8,346 nt of DNA from Actinomycetes bacterium (GTDB lineage: Bacteria > Actinomycetota > Humimicrobiia > Humimicrobiales > Humimicrobiaceae): assembly GCA_030603375.1 (NCBI GenBank), contig JAUVXY010000061.1, forward strand, positions 1-8,346, written 5' to 3'. The notes under the pieces are model-generated. The model had not been told where the DNA came from. It saw nothing but the letters and a program-made list of their open reading frames with translations, and searched no databases. The position numbers were made by a program, and so were the translations under genes. Positions 1-5,911 of this stretch are shown piece by piece (the stretch's first letter is position 1; every line of letters begins with the position of its first letter).

Positions 1-132
1 AGAAGAAGGACAAGGCCCATGAGCTGCTTTGAGAATGATAAAAGCTGCTCAAGGATTGTCTATGGGGTGATGTCCCATTTAAATAAAGTTTGGAAGAATA
101 AGCCTGTAAAAGAATTTACACAAAAAGCTTGA
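1..132 (+). pseudogene. C-terminal end of an IS256/Mutator-like transposase (cut by window edge)
   Basis: Frame 1 is open from the first base to a TGA at 130-132, giving 43 residues. They include RTRPMSCFENDKSCSRIVYG and then LNKVWKN...KEFTQKA. The pattern RTRPM-x-x-F-x-N-x-x-S-x-x-R-I-x-Y followed by LN-x-x-W and a terminal FTQ resembles the C-terminus of one branch of IS256/Mutator DDE transposases, recalled from family knowledge. The catalytic domain is outside the window, so I cannot tell an intact element from a remnant. The gene converges on the pilin gene. Another 22 sense codons follow the TGA before a second in-frame TGA at 199-201, but the family normally ends near FTQ, so the first TGA is probably the true stop. 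No terminal inverted repeat was identified. Confidence 0.5.
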
Positions 133-186
133 CGCTATCAAAATGGCAAAAAAATAGAGCCGGAAAATATCAAATGGCTTAGAAAA

Positions 187-221
187 AAACTCAGGAGCTG
201 ATTTATACCGCTCCTGAGTTT
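187..221 (-). terminator. Rho-independent terminator after the pilin gene, possibly bidirectional
   Basis: A perfect 12-bp stem pairs 187-198 (aaactcaggagc) with 210-221 (gctcctgagttt) around an 11-base loop. Read on the minus strand, the stem runs into seven T residues, the complement of 183-189 (the last three also belong to the stem). It starts 36 bp after the pilin stop codon, so it ends the pilin transcript and probably the whole locus. On the plus strand the stem is followed by TTTAATTTT, so it may also stop transcription leaving the transposase gene. Confidence 0.9.
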
Positions 222-256
222 AATTTTACGTTAGATAACTAACTTTTTACTGCATT

Positions 257-667
257 TTAATAAGCACCGTCTGCTGTCATCTGACCGTTTGCGAAAACTA
301 TATTGTCGGTTCCGGTAGCAACTCCGTCTGCACCCCAACTTGTTAAAGTATAGGTACTATAGGGATCATCGCATGCATAAACATAAGCATTATCCCATTT
401 GTCAGTAGTCGGCACAGGACTCATATAATCTGTTATTGTAGTATAGTCATCTGGATATTCTTCATTATCTGTCATGTAAAGCTCCAGCGCTGTTGCTATA
501 TTTTTCATTTCGCTTTCTGTTGCAGCTTCCCTTGCCCTGTTTCGCAGGGTCATATAGCTTGGGATTGCGATCCCGGTAAGCACAGCAAGTATGATAATTA
601 CTATCATCAGTTCCACCAAGGTAAAACCCTTTTCTTTTTTGTAAAAATGCCTGCATAACCTTTTCAT
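257..667 (-). CDS. Type IV major pilin / GspG-like pseudopilin precursor
   Basis: The 136-residue protein has a class III signal peptide. A short basic leader (MKRLCRHFYKKEKG) is cut by prepilin peptidase after Gly14, leaving Phe15 (the N-methylation site) and FTLVELMIVIIILAVLTGIA as the N-terminal helix, with the conserved Glu at mature position 5 (Glu19). The small C-terminal domain carries DKWDNAYVY (89-97) and, at 110-123, SWGADG...TDNI. That arrangement matches the GspG/T2SSG calcium loop, with Asp114 and Asp121 as likely ligands. This places it with GspG-type major pilins or pseudopilins rather than classic type IVa pilins with a C-terminal disulfide loop; only Cys99 lies in the globular part. 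It follows the sigma gene after a 206-bp gap and is last in the locus. AAGGAGGAG at 675-683 is the best Shine-Dalgarno site of the pilus cluster and fixes the start. With PilT and PilC encoded nearby, a pilus role is likelier than secretion. Confidence 0.92.
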   Translation of the reverse strand: MKRLCRHFYKKEKGFTLVELMIVIIILAVLTGIAIPSYMTLRNRAREAATESEMKNIATALELYMTDNEEYPDDYTTITDYMSPVPTTDKWDNAYVYACDDPYSTYTLTSWGADGVATGTDNIVFANGQMTADGAY

Positions 668-674
668 AATTTTT

Positions 675-683
675 CTCCTCCTT
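675..683 (-). promoter_or_regulatory. Strong ribosome binding site of the pilin gene
   Basis: The minus strand reads AAGGAGGAG ending 7 bases before the ATG at 667. The upstream cluster genes pilC, aroE and the sigma gene have no comparable site, so the pilin appears set for high translation, as expected of an abundant structural subunit. Confidence 0.85.
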
Positions 684-732
684 GCTATAAAATAATTTCC
701 AATTTATTTATTGCAGCCAACACTATAGTATT

Positions 733-757
733 ATACCCAAATTAAAAAATATTAGAC
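733..757 (-). promoter_or_regulatory. Candidate SigB/SigF-type promoter of the pilin gene
   Basis: On the minus strand GTCTAA (complement of 752-757) is followed after 13 bases by GGGTAT (complement of 733-738). The classical Bacillus SigB consensus is GTTTAA, about 12-15 bases, then GGGTAT, so this is 11 of 12 with correct spacing. The neighbouring upstream gene encodes a sigma factor of this group. The same region also contains TATAAT (730-735), usable as a housekeeping -10, although its -35 at 17 bases is poor (TGTCTA). A start near 723-727 would give a leader of about 55-60 bases. This is inference from pattern only. Confidence 0.5.
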
Positions 758-768
758 ATATATTTAGA

Positions 769-795
769 AAATAATTTATAAATTATAAATTATTT
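769..795. repeat. Perfect AT-only palindrome upstream of the pilin promoter
   Basis: aaataatttata at 769-780 and tataaattattt at 784-795 are exact inverted copies around a 3-base centre (aat). The palindrome ends 12 bases before the candidate -35 element. It contains no G or C and has no T tract after it, so it is not an ordinary terminator of the sigma gene. It could bind a dimeric regulator or act as a curved or UP-like element. AT-rich DNA makes short palindromes by chance, but 12 perfect pairs is long. Confidence 0.55.
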
Positions 796-873
796 ATACG
801 CAACAACCTTGTATTAATTTATTAAACTTTATATTGATGAAATTTTGTTAGGTTTTATTGATAATTAAAACAA

Positions 874-1689
874 TTATTTTGTTTTATTAGTCATATGCTC
901 TTTTAGTTCACTTATTGCACTATTTAGGTGTCTTGAGACAGACTTCTGGGAAATTCCTATTTTTTCCCCTATTTCTGTTTGGCTATAGCCCAAAAAATAA
1001 TTAGAGATCAATATTTTTTTATTCAATCCTGTAAGCTTATCTATAGCATCCCAGAGCAGTATCCTGTCCTCAAGAACAAGTTCAAAACTGCGATAATCCC
1101 TTGATTTAATCAAATTTCTATTATATGTGCCGTTGTTATCGGCACTATTTTTTTGGTTTTTATCTCCATCAAAAGAAAGTTTATAAAAAGCTGCTTCTCT
1201 TACCTTTAAAATCTCGTCAATCCCGTCCAGCGATATGTTAGCTCCCAGTGAAATTTCTTCTTTAGTCGGATACCTGTTGTTTTTTTCTTCAAATTTTACT
1301 ATAAAATCATTAATCAATTTATTGAGTTTCCAGATCCATCTTGGATATTTTATTAATCCGCAATCCCTTAAATGATGCAGGATTTCTCCTTTTATGCAAT
1401 AAAAAGCAAAAGTTGAAAATTTATTTTCTTTTCCTGTATTAAACCTGTTTATGGCAACAAGCAGGCCTGTAAAAGCTAACTGCAGCAAGTCTTCGTACTC
1501 TATTGTGCCATTTTTAAATTCTTTAGCTGCACTGTATGCAAGCTTTTCAAATCTTTCAACAATTACATTTAAGACATCAGAATTATTTGTTTCCCTGTAT
1601 ATCTTAATCAATTCTTCGGAAGAATACTTACCCATCTCTATAATTTTTATGTTGCTGACCGGAAAAGCTTCTTTTTTTATTTTAGCCAT
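874..1689 (-). CDS. RNA polymerase sigma factor, SigB/SigF/SigG-like (sigma-70 family group 3)
   Basis: The 271-residue protein directs RNA polymerase core to a special promoter class. Region 2 covers about 38-115 and includes EYEDLLQLAFTGLLVAINRF and FSTFAFYCIKGEILHHLRD, followed by IKYPRW, equivalent to the WSVHVPRR-type segment of SigB/SigF sigmas. Region 3 spans about 120-175 and region 4 about 205-265, with the helix-turn-helix YSQTEIGEKIGISQKSVSRH. It has no region 1.1, as expected for this group. It lies 76 bp after pilC and 206 bp before the pilin, co-directional with both. No anti-sigma gene (RsbW/SpoIIAB type) is in the window. The ATG at 1689 lacks a Shine-Dalgarno sequence; the space is filled by an AT inverted repeat. 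The next ATG, at residue 19, has no better site, so the start is uncertain. The likely job is control of the pilin gene. Confidence 0.88.
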   Translation of the reverse strand: MAKIKKEAFPVSNIKIIEMGKYSSEELIKIYRETNNSDVLNVIVERFEKLAYSAAKEFKNGTIEYEDLLQLAFTGLLVAINRFNTGKENKFSTFAFYCIKGEILHHLRDCGLIKYPRWIWKLNKLINDFIVKFEEKNNRYPTKEEISLGANISLDGIDEILKVREAAFYKLSFDGDKNQKNSADNNGTYNRNLIKSRDYRSFELVLEDRILLWDAIDKLTGLNKKILISNYFLGYSQTEIGEKIGISQKSVSRHLNSAISELKEHMTNKTK

Positions 1690-1692
1690 AAA

Positions 1693-1710
1693 TTATAATT
1701 TTAATTATAA
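1693..1710. repeat. AT inverted repeat directly before the sigma factor start codon
   Basis: ttataatt at 1693-1700 and aattataa at 1703-1710 are exact inverted copies separated by two bases. The repeat ends three bases before the ATG at 1687-1689, where a Shine-Dalgarno site would normally be. A second, weaker 6-bp inverted repeat follows at 1718-1733. It could be an operator or a fold affecting translation. Low GC makes chance possible. Confidence 0.35.
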
Positions 1711-1765
1711 AAACTTAATTATTATAAAATAATAGAGGTGTCGCCGGGTCTTGTTTTGTCTTTCT

Positions 1766-2986
1766 TTACATAGCCTTATATACATTGAACATCGGAAGAT
1801 ACATGGAAATAACAATAAAACCTACAATTACCCCTACTAACAATAAGAGCATTGGCTCTATTATTGTAATAATAATATCAATGGAATTTGATACTTCGTC
1901 ATCATAAAAATCAGCTATTTTATTCAGCATATTGTCAAGCGAACCGGATCTTTCTCCTACGGATACCATTTGTATCATCATTGGCGGAAATATATCAAAT
2001 CTGGCCATAGGTATGGCAATATTTTCTCCCTCCCTGATGCCAATTCTAATTTTTTCAATTGCATTATCAATAATTATGTTATCAGATATCCCCTTTGTAA
2101 TATCCAGGGCTTTGAGTATTGGAACCCCGGCAGATGTTAGTGTCCCTAAATTCCTGCTAAATCTGGAAAGCGATATTTTTTTTAAAATATCACCTATTTT
2201 GGGAAGACTTATACGCAAATTATCATAGCGGTATCTTCCTTTTGGAGTTTTTATAACTTTTCTATATAAATTTCTTCCGCCAACTACCAGAACAATAAGT
2301 ATTAAATAAAAATACCATTTTTTAAAAAGGTCGCCGATAAATATTAAAATTTTAGTCATTGAAGGAAGTTCTGCACCCAATTCAGCATATATGCCCTTAA
2401 AAGTTGGCACAATAAATATTATTATTGCTATAACAATAACAAAAGCAAATACAAGTACAAATTTGGGATAAGCTGATTTGTTTCTAATTTTCATCTTCAT
2501 TTCATTTTCTTTTTCCAAAAATGTTGCCAGACTGTCCAAAGTTTTGTCAAGCGTCCCCCCCATTTCTCCAGCACTAACCATGCTTATATATAATCTTGAG
2601 AAGACATCTTCATGTTTTGCAAGCGATTCGGACAGTGAAAGTCCTGATTCTATATTTTTTCTAACATCCAAAATAATTTCTAAAAATCTTTTGTTTGGTT
2701 CTTGCTCACCCAGAACTGTAAGGGATTCTATCAGTGACAGTCCGGAAAGAATTAAGGTAGAAAATTGGCGGGTAAAAATTGCGATGTCTTTGTTTTTTAT
2801 TTTACTAAAAAAATTAAGGTTAATGCTTAAGTTCTTTTTCCCAGCCTTGCTTGATTTAGTTAATTCGATAACTAAAAACCCCATGTTTTTAAGCTTGGAC
2901 AAAACAGCATCTTCGCTCTCAGCTTCCAGGGAGCCACTTTCTATGACCCCTTGATTGTTTCTAACTCTATAATTATATAGTGCCAT
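1766..2986 (-). CDS. pilC: Type IV pilus inner-membrane platform protein PilC (GspF family)
   Basis: The 406-residue protein is the polytopic platform that couples the assembly and retraction ATPases to pilin movement. It contains two T2SSF repeats. The first, about 66-195, has FTRQFSTLILSGLSLIESL and MVSAGEMGGTLDKTLDSLA; the second, about 272-395, has FSRNLGTLTSAGVPILKALD and MVSVGERSGSLDNMLNKIAD. Hydrophobic segments at about 176-195, 224-236 and 377-398 fit the usual three-helix topology. Its length is normal for PilC. It starts 36 bp after the pilT stop and is followed 76 bp later by the sigma gene. There is no clear Shine-Dalgarno site before the ATG, but the reading frame begins with the usual MALYNYRVRN-type start, so the start is credible. 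GspF of a type II system is the alternative; adjacent PilT favours a pilus. Confidence 0.95.
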   Translation of the reverse strand: MALYNYRVRNNQGVIESGSLEAESEDAVLSKLKNMGFLVIELTKSSKAGKKNLSINLNFFSKIKNKDIAIFTRQFSTLILSGLSLIESLTVLGEQEPNKRFLEIILDVRKNIESGLSLSESLAKHEDVFSRLYISMVSAGEMGGTLDKTLDSLATFLEKENEMKMKIRNKSAYPKFVLVFAFVIVIAIIIFIVPTFKGIYAELGAELPSMTKILIFIGDLFKKWYFYLILIVLVVGGRNLYRKVIKTPKGRYRYDNLRISLPKIGDILKKISLSRFSRNLGTLTSAGVPILKALDITKGISDNIIIDNAIEKIRIGIREGENIAIPMARFDIFPPMMIQMVSVGERSGSLDNMLNKIADFYDDEVSNSIDIIITIIEPMLLLLVGVIVGFIVISMYLPMFNVYKAM

Positions 2987-3022
2987 AACTTATTAATTCA
3001 TAAAATATTATTAGTCAAAAAA

Positions 3023-4087
3023 CTAAAAACTATCGCCCATAACTCTCTTTATTTCTTCCCTGTTATGTGCCTTTTCATAGGCAGTTTCTTTTGTAATCTT
3101 ACCCAGCTGATATAACTTTGCCAGTGACATATCCATTGTAATCATCCCTCTTTTCCCGCCTGATTGGATAGCAGAGTAAATCTGATGTGTTTTCATTTCC
3201 CTGATCATATTTTTAATAGCAGAATTTACAAACATAAGCTCTGTAGCCACAACTCTTTCTGAATCATCACTGGTTGGAAGAAGCTGCTGTACTAAAACTG
3301 CCTTCAGCGTACCTGCCAGCTGCATTCTAATTTGTTTCTGGCTATGAGTTGGAAAAACATCTACAATCCTATCTATTGTTTGTGCTGCATCCTGTGTGTG
3401 CAGTGTTGAAAATACCAGATGCCCTGTTTCAGCTGCAGTTAACGTACCTGATATGGTTTCTAAATCTCTCATCTCGCCAACCATAATTACATCAGGATCT
3501 TCTCTTAAAATATACTTAAGCGCAGCAGCAAATGATCTGGTGTCTGATCCTAATTCTCTCTGATTGACAATACTCTTTTTATGAGTAAACAAATATTCTA
3601 TAGGATCTTCAATAGTTATTATATTTTCTGTCCTATTTGTATTTATCAGCTCTATAATTGAAGCCAATGTTGTTGATTTTCCACTCCCTGTGGGACCTGT
3701 CACAAGTACAAGTCCTCTTGGGTATGTAGTAAATTCTTCAACTTGTTCTGGCAGATTTAATTCTTTGATTGTTTTTATATCACTTGTAATTATCCTAAAT
3801 GCAGCTGTTATAGCTCCTCTCTGGTGATAATAATTACACCTGAACCTGCCTTTCCCCGGAACTGAATAAGAAAAATCAAGTTCCAGCTCCTTTTCAAAAT
3901 TTTTAATTTTTTCATCATCTAATATCTTATAAAGAAATTCTTTTACGCTTGAAAGTGTAAACTTTTCATAATTATCCATCCTTATAAGTTTTCCATTTAT
4001 CCTGAGTATGGGTGGCAGAAAACATGTTATATGGACATCTGAAGCTCCTTTATTTATGCCCTCAAGTAAAATTTCGTTTATATCCAT
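3023..4087 (-). CDS. pilT: Twitching motility / pilus retraction ATPase PilT
   Basis: This hexameric secretion ATPase powers pilus disassembly and retraction. From the ATG at 4087 the protein is 354 residues, the normal PilT length. It shows Walker A GPTGSGKST (131-139), the Asp box ITIEDPIEY (157-165), Walker B VIMVGEMRD (200-208) with catalytic Glu205, and the His box TGHLVFSTLHT (221-231). AIKNMIRE (290-297) matches the PilT-specific AIRNLIRE motif needed for retraction, which separates it from PilB. The frame extends ten codons upstream to a TTG at 4117, but MDINEILLEGINKGASDVHI matches the usual PilT N-terminus, so I prefer the ATG. The ribosome site is weak (GGGG about 9 bases before the ATG). 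It sits between aroE and pilC, with a small inverted repeat in the aroE-pilT gap. No pilB assembly ATPase is present in the window. Confidence 0.95.
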   Translation of the reverse strand: MDINEILLEGINKGASDVHITCFLPPILRINGKLIRMDNYEKFTLSSVKEFLYKILDDEKIKNFEKELELDFSYSVPGKGRFRCNYYHQRGAITAAFRIITSDIKTIKELNLPEQVEEFTTYPRGLVLVTGPTGSGKSTTLASIIELINTNRTENIITIEDPIEYLFTHKKSIVNQRELGSDTRSFAAALKYILREDPDVIMVGEMRDLETISGTLTAAETGHLVFSTLHTQDAAQTIDRIVDVFPTHSQKQIRMQLAGTLKAVLVQQLLPTSDDSERVVATELMFVNSAIKNMIREMKTHQIYSAIQSGGKRGMITMDMSLAKLYQLGKITKETAYEKAHNREEIKRVMGDSF

Positions 4088-4108
4088 TTTTAAAACCCCG
4101 TTTTTTAT

Positions 4109-4130
4109 GTGTACCAATATTCAGGTACAT
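4109..4130. repeat. Small inverted repeat between aroE and pilT
   Basis: tgtacc and ggtaca form exact 6-bp inverted arms around an 8-base centre, lying between the aroE stop (4139) and the pilT ATG (4087). There is no T run, so it is unlikely to be a strong terminator. It could be a processing hairpin or an operator. Evidence is weak. Confidence 0.3.
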
Positions 4131-4138
4131 TTTTTAAA

Positions 4139-4996
4139 TTATATATTATCCAGAGGGATTTTTCTAATACAGGCAGTATCCGGCATTATATTGAACCATA
4201 TGGTGAAAGAAAATATAGCCTGATTTACCAGCATATCAATTCCCCTTATTATAACTGCGCCATCTTTTATACCTTTTTTTATAAACTTTGTTTCTACTGG
4301 ATTATAAACCATATCAAAAATAAATTTGCCTCCAAGATTCCAATCATCAGGCACCGGCATCATTTTCTTACATGTTTTTACATCCATGCCTATAGGTGTG
4401 CAGTTAACTATCAAATCAATTTTATCATACTCATCTTTTAAATTGCCCAGGTCATATACAGTTTCTATTCTTTTGCCGGAAATGTTTTTAAAAATATTTA
4501 TTATTTCCTGGATTTTTTTTGTAGTTCTGTTGTATAAATATAACTTTTTTACAGGATTTTTTAAAATACCATAAACTGCGCTTTTAGCTGCTCAGCCTGC
4601 GCCAATTACAATACATACTTTATTCTTCCAATCAAAATTCTTATCTTTCAGTGATTTTAAAAATCCATCAACATCAGTATTGTAACCAATGGATAAATGG
4701 CTCTTCTCTAAAAATTTAACTGTATTTACAGATTTAGTAAGATAAGCGCTTTTGTCTAATTTCCTGACCATTTTGTATACATCTTCCTTGTAGGGCATTG
4801 TTACGTTTAGCCCTTTAAAGCCAAGTTTTTCCGCACCATAGAAGGCTTCCTTTAGATTACTTTCAGGAAATTCAAATACAAGATATGCAGCATTTATATT
4901 GTAATTTTCAATGAAATAGTTCTGGATTTTTGGAGAAAGGCTATGCCTTGAAGGATTTCCTATTAGAGCTACTGCTTTTGTGTTAGAGTTTATCAT
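4139..4996 (-). pseudogene. aroE: Shikimate dehydrogenase AroE with one in-frame TGA at a conserved glycine
   Basis: AroE reduces 3-dehydroshikimate to shikimate with NADPH in the aromatic amino acid pathway. The frame is 285 codons, normal for AroE, and continuous except for TGA at 4592-4594 (codon 135). Before it are SLSP (19-22, substrate serines), NVTMPYK with catalytic Lys70, SVNTV with Asn91, YNTDVDGF with Asp108, and IGAG (131-134). After it, in the same frame, come AAKSAVYGIL, the NADP-binding NRT, VNCTPIGMD, FDMVYNPVETKF and GIDMLVNQA. The TGA replaces exactly the second Gly of the family motif GAGGAA, one base from GGA. Nothing else is damaged on either side. Possible causes are a recent nonsense mutation, a sequencing error or read-through. 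The gene starts 21 bp after acyP with no clear ribosome site, suggesting coupling, and ends 51 bp before pilT. Confidence 0.85.
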
Positions 4997-5017
4997 TTTA
5001 TTATCGTGATGAAATTA

Positions 5018-5302
5018 TTAAAATTTTATTTCAAAAACGCTGTAATTTTGAGGGTTTTTTATCTCTTCAATATCAACATTTCTAACTATTGAGAACGTGG
5101 GCCCTTTTTTTATCTCTTTTATAAATAATTCCAAATTTTCCTTTTCCCCCTGGCATACAACTTCTACTTTGTTGTTAAATGTGTTTCTGACGTGTCCGGC
5201 AATATTATATTTTTTAGCTCTGGACTCAGCAAAATATCTAAAACTTACTCCCTGGACTCTTCCGGATAATAATATTTTAAATGTTTTCACTTTATCAGGC
5301 AT
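5018..5302 (-). CDS. acyP: Acylphosphatase
   Basis: This small cytosolic enzyme hydrolyses carboxyl-phosphate bonds of acyl phosphates. The 94 residues are the standard length. The signature GRVQGVSFRYF (14-24) carries the catalytic Arg22 in the phosphate-binding loop, and GHVRNTFNNKVEVVCQGE (36-53) carries the catalytic Asn40. The usual Trp of GWVRN is His here, which is tolerated. The ATG at 5302 follows AGGGGT closely, with AAAGGA further upstream, so the start is reasonable. It is the first gene of the apparent acyP-aroE-pilT-pilC-sigma-pilin series, with aroE 21 bp downstream. Its place beside pilus genes probably reflects operon history; no pilus role is known. Confidence 0.95.
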   Translation of the reverse strand: MPDKVKTFKILLSGRVQGVSFRYFAESRAKKYNIAGHVRNTFNNKVEVVCQGEKENLELFIKEIKKGPTFSIVRNVDIEEIKNPQNYSVFEIKF

Positions 5303-5331
5303 TTACCCCTAATTTCCTTTCAGGTGTAACA

Positions 5332-5337
5332 ATTATA
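5332..5337 (-). promoter_or_regulatory. Possible -10 element for the acyP-led operon
   Basis: The minus strand reads TATAAT (complement of 5332-5337) about 30 bases before the acyP ATG, at a position giving a leader of about 23 bases. No convincing TTGACA-like -35 lies 16-18 bases upstream, so it is only a candidate in AT-rich DNA. It lies in the gap between the toxin remnant and acyP, where a promoter is expected. Confidence 0.35.
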
Positions 5338-5420
5338 ATACAGAAATAATCTAAAATCTTTAAAGAATTTAGGTTTTGTGCAAAGTTGATAATATTTTTT
5401 CTAAGGAGTCACTATTCTAT

Positions 5421-5666
5421 TTATTCCCTAATTCTAATTCTATGAGCCTCCACTAAAAGTAATTTCTCCTTACAGTGATGCATGTCAGAATGAACAGACA
5501 AGTAATTCACCAGCTGTCCCATAATATGTGGAATACTTTCCGGGTGATTTCTCACTTGAAGAGCAATTATACCTTTATATTTTACTGGAGGATAAGTTAC
5601 TATATCAGAAAAATCCCCATTCAAAGAAATTAGAATAGAATTAAGCATAGTCCAAACAAGCAGCAA
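5421..5666 (-). pseudogene. DUF5615 (PIN-like) toxin remnant lacking its N-terminal half
   Basis: The readable frame is about 81 codons. From residue 9 onward it matches the C-terminal half of DUF5615 PIN-like proteins: SILISLNGDFSDIVTYPP, then GIIALQVRN, and finally LLLVEAHRIRIRE, the typical strand and Arg-rich end. The first half of the family, which begins with a M-x-x-LLDENLP-type strand carrying the first acidic residue and spans about 45-50 residues, is absent. The Asp usual before x-DF is Asn here (LNGDF). The only starts are a TTG at 5666 and an ATG at 5648, both inside the overlapping antitoxin frame (shifted by one), and neither has a fitting ribosome site. With the catalytic acid residues lost it should be inactive as a nuclease. 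It is probably a deletion product. Confidence 0.65.
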
Positions 5667-5835
5667 TTTGTTCTCTTTCTATATCAGGAAACTCCTTTAC
5701 GATCTCTTTAACTGTACTACCAGCAGCCAAATACCCAAGAATAAGACTAACCGGAATCCTGGTCCCTTTAATTCGGGGTTTACCTTTAAGTATATCAGGT
5801 GTACTTACAATATAATCTCTCCAATCTGTCTGCAT
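5641..5835 (-). CDS. DUF433 family antitoxin (VapB-like partner of DUF5615), slightly short at its C-terminus
   Basis: The 64 residues match DUF433: WRDYIVSTPDILKGKPRIKG followed by TRIPVSLILGYLAAGSTVKE and then EFPDIEREQIAACLDYA. The GKPxIxGTRIPV block and the helix-turn-helix that follows are typical. The family binds its own promoter DNA and usually pairs with a downstream DUF5615 toxin. The family normally continues several residues beyond ACLxYA (often AAELL...), whereas here TAA follows immediately. TAGGAGAG about six bases before the ATG at 5835 is a good ribosome site, and a credible promoter lies upstream. Beyond its stop lies only the C-terminal half of the toxin gene, so the antitoxin may be an orphan DNA-binding protein now. 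Confidence 0.8.
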   Translation of the reverse strand: MQTDWRDYIVSTPDILKGKPRIKGTRIPVSLILGYLAAGSTVKEIVKEFPDIEREQIAACLDYA

Positions 5836-5882
5836 TTCACTCTCCTAATTTTACAATATGTTGACTCTGTTAATCTAATAAA

Positions 5883-5911
5883 AGGATACATAAACATATA
5901 AATATAGTCAA
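5883..5911 (-). promoter_or_regulatory. Sigma-70-type promoter of the DUF433 gene
   Basis: The minus strand reads TTGACT (complement of 5906-5911), a 17-base spacer, then TATCCT (complement of 5883-5888). The -35 matches 5 of 6 consensus positions and the -10 matches 4 of 6, with ideal spacing. Transcription would begin near 5876, about 40 bases before the antitoxin ATG. Confidence 0.5.

Noticed and set aside
133..201. Read-through extension of the transposase tail (22 codons between two TGA)
   Set aside because: The family usually ends near the FTQ motif, the extension has no recognisable similarity, and it runs into the terminator.
668..760. Sigma-54 promoter for the pilin
   Set aside because: No TGGCAC-N5-TTGCA match with correct GG and GC spacing is present on the minus strand.
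1451..1732. Plus-strand frame of 93 codons over the sigma gene
   Set aside because: It is antisense to a clear sigma factor, has no family resemblance and no ribosome site. The other plus-strand frames over pilC, aroE, acyP and the GGDEF gene are the same kind of shadow.
1690..1765. Cyclic-di-GMP riboswitch before the sigma gene
   Set aside because: The gap is only 76 bp, and I see neither the conserved GEMM core nor its paired stems; a single GC-rich word is not enough.
4088..4117. TTG start of pilT at 4117
   Set aside because: The added ten residues (MVHIKNGVLK) are outside the normal PilT N-terminus, and the ATG at 4087 begins the family-typical MDINEIL...SDVHI.
4592..4594. Routine UGA-to-glycine genetic code for the whole window
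   Set aside because: Only one internal TGA exists in the supported genes, and several genes end naturally at TGA (transposase tail, GGDEF/HD-GYP gene). Code-25 genomes use UGA-Gly throughout. It is kept only as a check in the aroE finding.
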